Below are positions 61,928 through 64,000 of a DNA stretch of 64,000 nt, piece by piece (the stretch's first letter is position 1; each line of letters starts with the position of its first letter). The notes under the pieces were generated by a model. The model saw nothing but the letters and a program-made list of their open reading frames with translations, did not search any database and was not told the origin of the DNA. This stretch comes from Flavobacterium sp. GTDB lineage: Bacteria; Bacteroidota; Bacteroidia; Flavobacteriales; Flavobacteriaceae. The position numbers were made by a program, and so were the translations under genes. Location: contig NZ_JAQVCH010000006.1 in assembly GCF_028689845.1 (NCBI RefSeq), forward strand, positions 1 through 64,000. The letters run 5' to 3'.

Positions 61928-62188
61928 ATGAATATAGCTAAACGAGCGAAAGCTCCCACCCCTAAGTTTTTCAAGATTTTGCGTACCATTGGATTGGCTT
62001 TATTGGGCATTAGTGGTTCAGTTATGGCTGCACCAGTAGCTTTGCCTTCCGCTGTGGTAACCGCTGCAGGATATATAGCTGTTGCCGGAGGTGTGATGTC
62101 GGCAGTAAGTCAAGTTACTGTTGATGATTCTGCTAAAAAAGAAGCGGAAGAAGAAAACACCACCCAAGAGGATAAACCAGATGGCTAA
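61928..62188 (+). CDS. Small hydrophobic membrane protein (cassette B)
   Basis: 86 aa. MNIAKRAKAPTPKFFKILR leads to two Gly/Ala/Val-rich membrane segments (LALLGISGSVMAAPVAL, VVTAAGYIAVAGGVMSAV) and an acidic tail longer than in copy A. Holin- or virion-membrane-like; no named family. Overlaps the next gene by 8 bases. Confidence 0.65.
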   Translation: MNIAKRAKAPTPKFFKILRTIGLALLGISGSVMAAPVALPSAVVTAAGYIAVAGGVMSAVSQVTVDDSAKKEAEEENTTQEDKPDG

Positions 62189-62366
62189 TTTTGACAATAC
62201 GTTATCGTTGAAGATTGGCACTGCAGGCGGGACTTTGTTAAGCATGGCTCCGAATATTGCCTCTGTTGATATCTTGCGAACGATTATTCTGGCCATTATT
62301 GGTGCAATTGTTAGTTTTTTTGTAACCTTGCTACTGAAATGGATGACAAAATCTAAAGAAAAATAA
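62181..62366 (+). CDS. Single-span holin-like protein (cassette B)
   Basis: 61 aa from the ATG that overlaps the upstream stop (ATGGCTAA). TAGGTLLSMAPNI, then a membrane segment (ILRTIILAIIGAIVSFFVTLLL) and a basic tail (KSKEK), matching the 58-aa protein of cassette A. A longer frame starting at 62121 lies inside the previous gene and is not the real start. Confidence 0.65.
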   Translation: MANFDNTLSLKIGTAGGTLLSMAPNIASVDILRTIILAIIGAIVSFFVTLLLKWMTKSKEK

Positions 62367-62517
62367 ATTTGGTTTTGATTGGTAACCTTTACCGAATTAT
62401 GAGAAAGCCTAGTCGTATAGCATCGGTTTTTTTGTTTTATAAAGTGTGATTTTGTAAAAATTTTCGTCTCAGTTTACTTTAAAAAAAAATAGTTTTATGA
62501 ACTAAAATAGCAATTCG

Positions 62518-63759
62518 TTATTTCTTTTCGGCTGTTAAGCGTACAATTTCTACAATTACTTCTACTGCTTTTTGCATACTTTCTACGGGAACATATTCAT
62601 ATTTTCCGTGAAAATTATGACCACCAGCAAAAATATTCGGACAAGGCAAACCTTTGTAAGACAATTGACAACCATCGGTTCCTCCACGAATGGGTTTAAT
62701 AATTGGTTTGATGTCTAAGTTTTTCATGGCTTGTTCTGCAATTTCAACAATATGAAAAACGGGCTTTACCTTTTCTTTCATATTATAATATTGATCTTTC
62801 ATTTCAATAAGGGCAATATCTTCACCAAATTGTTTTTGATATTTTTTATTGAATTTTGCCGTTAAATCATGTAAAAAATCTTTTCTTTTTGCAAATAATT
62901 TTTTGTTGTGATCACGAACAATTAAGGAAACTGTACTTTCTTCTATACTTCCCGTTATTCCCGTTACATGAAAAAAGCCTTCATAGCCTTTGGTAAGTTC
63001 GGGCACTTCTTTTTTAGGTAACTTCGAAATAAATTTAGCTGCTAAAAGCATAGAATTTATCATTTTTCCTTTAGCATAGCCAGGATGAACGCTTTTTCCT
63101 TTAAACGTTATTTTGGCACCAGCCGCATTGAAATTTTCATATTCTAATTCGCCAATTTGACTGCCATCCATTGTATATGCCCAATCTGCACCAAATTTTT
63201 CAACATCAAAATGATGAGCTCCACGACCAATTTCTTCATCAGGAGTAAAACCTACTCGAATTTTTCCGTGTTTAATTTCAGGATGTTGAATTAAATATTC
63301 CATTGCAGTGACAATCTCCGTAATTCCTGCTTTGTCATCGGCACCCAATAAAGTGGTTCCGTCTGTAGTTATCAGTGTTTGTCCTTTATATTGAAGTAAA
63401 TCTTTAAAATAATGAGGAGATAAAATAATATTTTCTGCTGCGTTCAACACAATATCATTTCCGTCATAATTTTCAATAATTTGCGGTTTCACATTTGCAC
63501 CAGTAAAATCGGGCGTTGTATCATAATGCGATACAAATCCAACCACAGGAACCTCATGTTCCACATTACTTGCTAAGGTCGCCATAACGTAACCATTTTT
63601 GTCAATGGTAACGTCTTCCATACCAATTGATTTGAGTTCTTTCACTAAGTTTTTGGCTAAAACCAGTTGTTTTTTTGAACTTGGCGTCGTATCAGAATTT
63701 GGATCTGATTCGGTATCAATGGTCACATAACTAATAAATCGGTCAATAATATGTTGCAT
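62518..63759 (-). CDS. pepT: Peptidase T
   Basis: 413 aa, full length for the M20B aminotripeptidase family. Metal ligands and catalytic residues are visible: [28 protein letters not shown] (Asp ligand), [14 protein letters not shown] (catalytic Glu pair), and [33 protein letters not shown] near the C-terminus. It removes N-terminal residues from tripeptides in the cytoplasm. A housekeeping gene, it marks the chromosome side of the element stack. Confidence 0.95.
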   Translation of the reverse strand: MQHIIDRFISYVTIDTESDPNSDTTPSSKKQLVLAKNLVKELKSIGMEDVTIDKNGYVMATLASNVEHEVPVVGFVSHYDTTPDFTGANVKPQIIENYDGNDIVLNAAENIILSPHYFKDLLQYKGQTLITTDGTTLLGADDKAGITEIVTAMEYLIQHPEIKHGKIRVGFTPDEEIGRGAHHFDVEKFGADWAYTMDGSQIGELEYENFNAAGAKITFKGKSVHPGYAKGKMINSMLLAAKFISKLPKKEVPELTKGYEGFFHVTGITGSIEESTVSLIVRDHNKKLFAKRKDFLHDLTAKFNKKYQKQFGEDIALIEMKDQYYNMKEKVKPVFHIVEIAEQAMKNLDIKPIIKPIRGGTDGCQLSYKGLPCPNIFAGGHNFHGKYEYVPVESMQKAVEVIVEIVRLTAEKK

Positions 63760-63770
63760 AATGTTGTGTT

Positions 63771-64000
63771 TTATTTGATAATATTTTTCAAGACTACTTT
63801 TGATTGGTAATTTAAAACTTCTAGCGTTATTGGGATTTGTTTTTCAGTTTTTCCTTCGATAATATATAATTTTGCACCACCTTCTTTGATATTACTTTTA
63901 CCAAAATCAACATCGCCATAAAGCAAAGTATTTTTAATATCAATAGTATCTATCCATGTTTCTGCCAAAACTTCGGATGATTTTTCAGAATAATGAAAAG
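63771..64000 (-). CDS. Partial gene, C-terminus only
   Basis: The frame runs open through the right window edge, so the start is outside. The visible 76 residues include [29 protein letters not shown] and end [15 protein letters not shown]. It reads as a beta-rich domain, perhaps secreted or envelope-associated. No family is recognised. It is 11 bases upstream of pepT on the same strand, so they may be cotranscribed. Confidence 0.5.
   Translation of the reverse strand, partial: FHYSEKSSEVLAETWIDTIDIKNTLLYGDVDFGKSNIKEGGAKLYIIEGKTEKQIPITLEVLNYQSKVVLKNIIK

Overview
The window is AT-rich DNA from a member of the Bacteroidota, most likely a Flavobacterium or close relative. The signs are TAnnTTTG promoter boxes, Bacteroidota-only families (DUF6266, DUF5675, DUF3987/VirE_N, RteC, Arm-domain integrases), DUF3347/HMBD metal efflux proteins and an RND pump fused to its outer-membrane channel. 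No rRNA, intact tRNA, insertion sequence or CRISPR array was seen. Only the far right (pepT and a partial gene) looks like ordinary chromosome.

The rest reads as a tandem stack of integrative elements. A 15-17 bp direct repeat resembling the 3' end of a tRNA (serine-like), each copy followed at about 6-22 bp on its left by a terminator hairpin, occurs at about 1998, 41805 and 59999. Two tyrosine recombinases sit back to back around the middle copy. Element 0 (left of 1998) is cut by the window edge. Element 1 spans about 1998-41819 (39.8 kb) and has its integrase at the right end. Element 2 spans about 41805-60015 (18.2 kb) and has its integrase at the left end. Repeats near the ends (11-bp direct repeats for elements 0 and 2, a GGGTAACCG-type motif for element 1) match between the two ends of the same element and look like integrase arm sites. 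No relaxase or type IV secretion gene was found, so these look like IMEs or satellites rather than self-transmissible ICEs.

A cassette of a 67-aa regulator, DUF6266, DUF5675 and two small membrane proteins follows immediately to the right of the first and third repeats (2256-4290 and 60197-62366). Two further DUF6266 genes lie just left of those repeats. Two homologous non-coding modules rich in nested inverted repeats and a GCGTTGG motif (about 5000-6400 and, inverted, 57390-58340) separate these conserved ends from the cargo.

Element 1 cargo, left to right: AlbA_2/ImmA/XRE regulators divergent from a CBASS operon (DUF3892, LRAT-like, CapV phospholipase, CD-NTase, E2 without E1); an opposing PIN-HEPN-HEPN operon; a plasmid-like backbone (DnaC-like ATPase, replication protein, HTH, frameshifted RteC); then about 20 kb of copper and zinc/cadmium/cobalt resistance (CopA, CusABC, P1B ATPase, CzcB, CzcA-TolC fusion and small metal-binding proteins), all on the minus strand.

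Element 2 cargo: HTH factors and a DUF3987 replication protein, a complete LlaJI/BsuMI-type restriction-modification operon (controller, two m5C methyltransferases, McrB-like ATPase, LlaJI endonuclease), an AlbA_2 ATPase, an HTH-ImmA plus P63C-domain pair, a DUF6266 gene and a staphylococcal-type nuclease. The stack thus combines defence and metal resistance. The least understood parts are the DUF6266 cassettes, the paired non-coding modules and the PIN-HEPN-HEPN operon.
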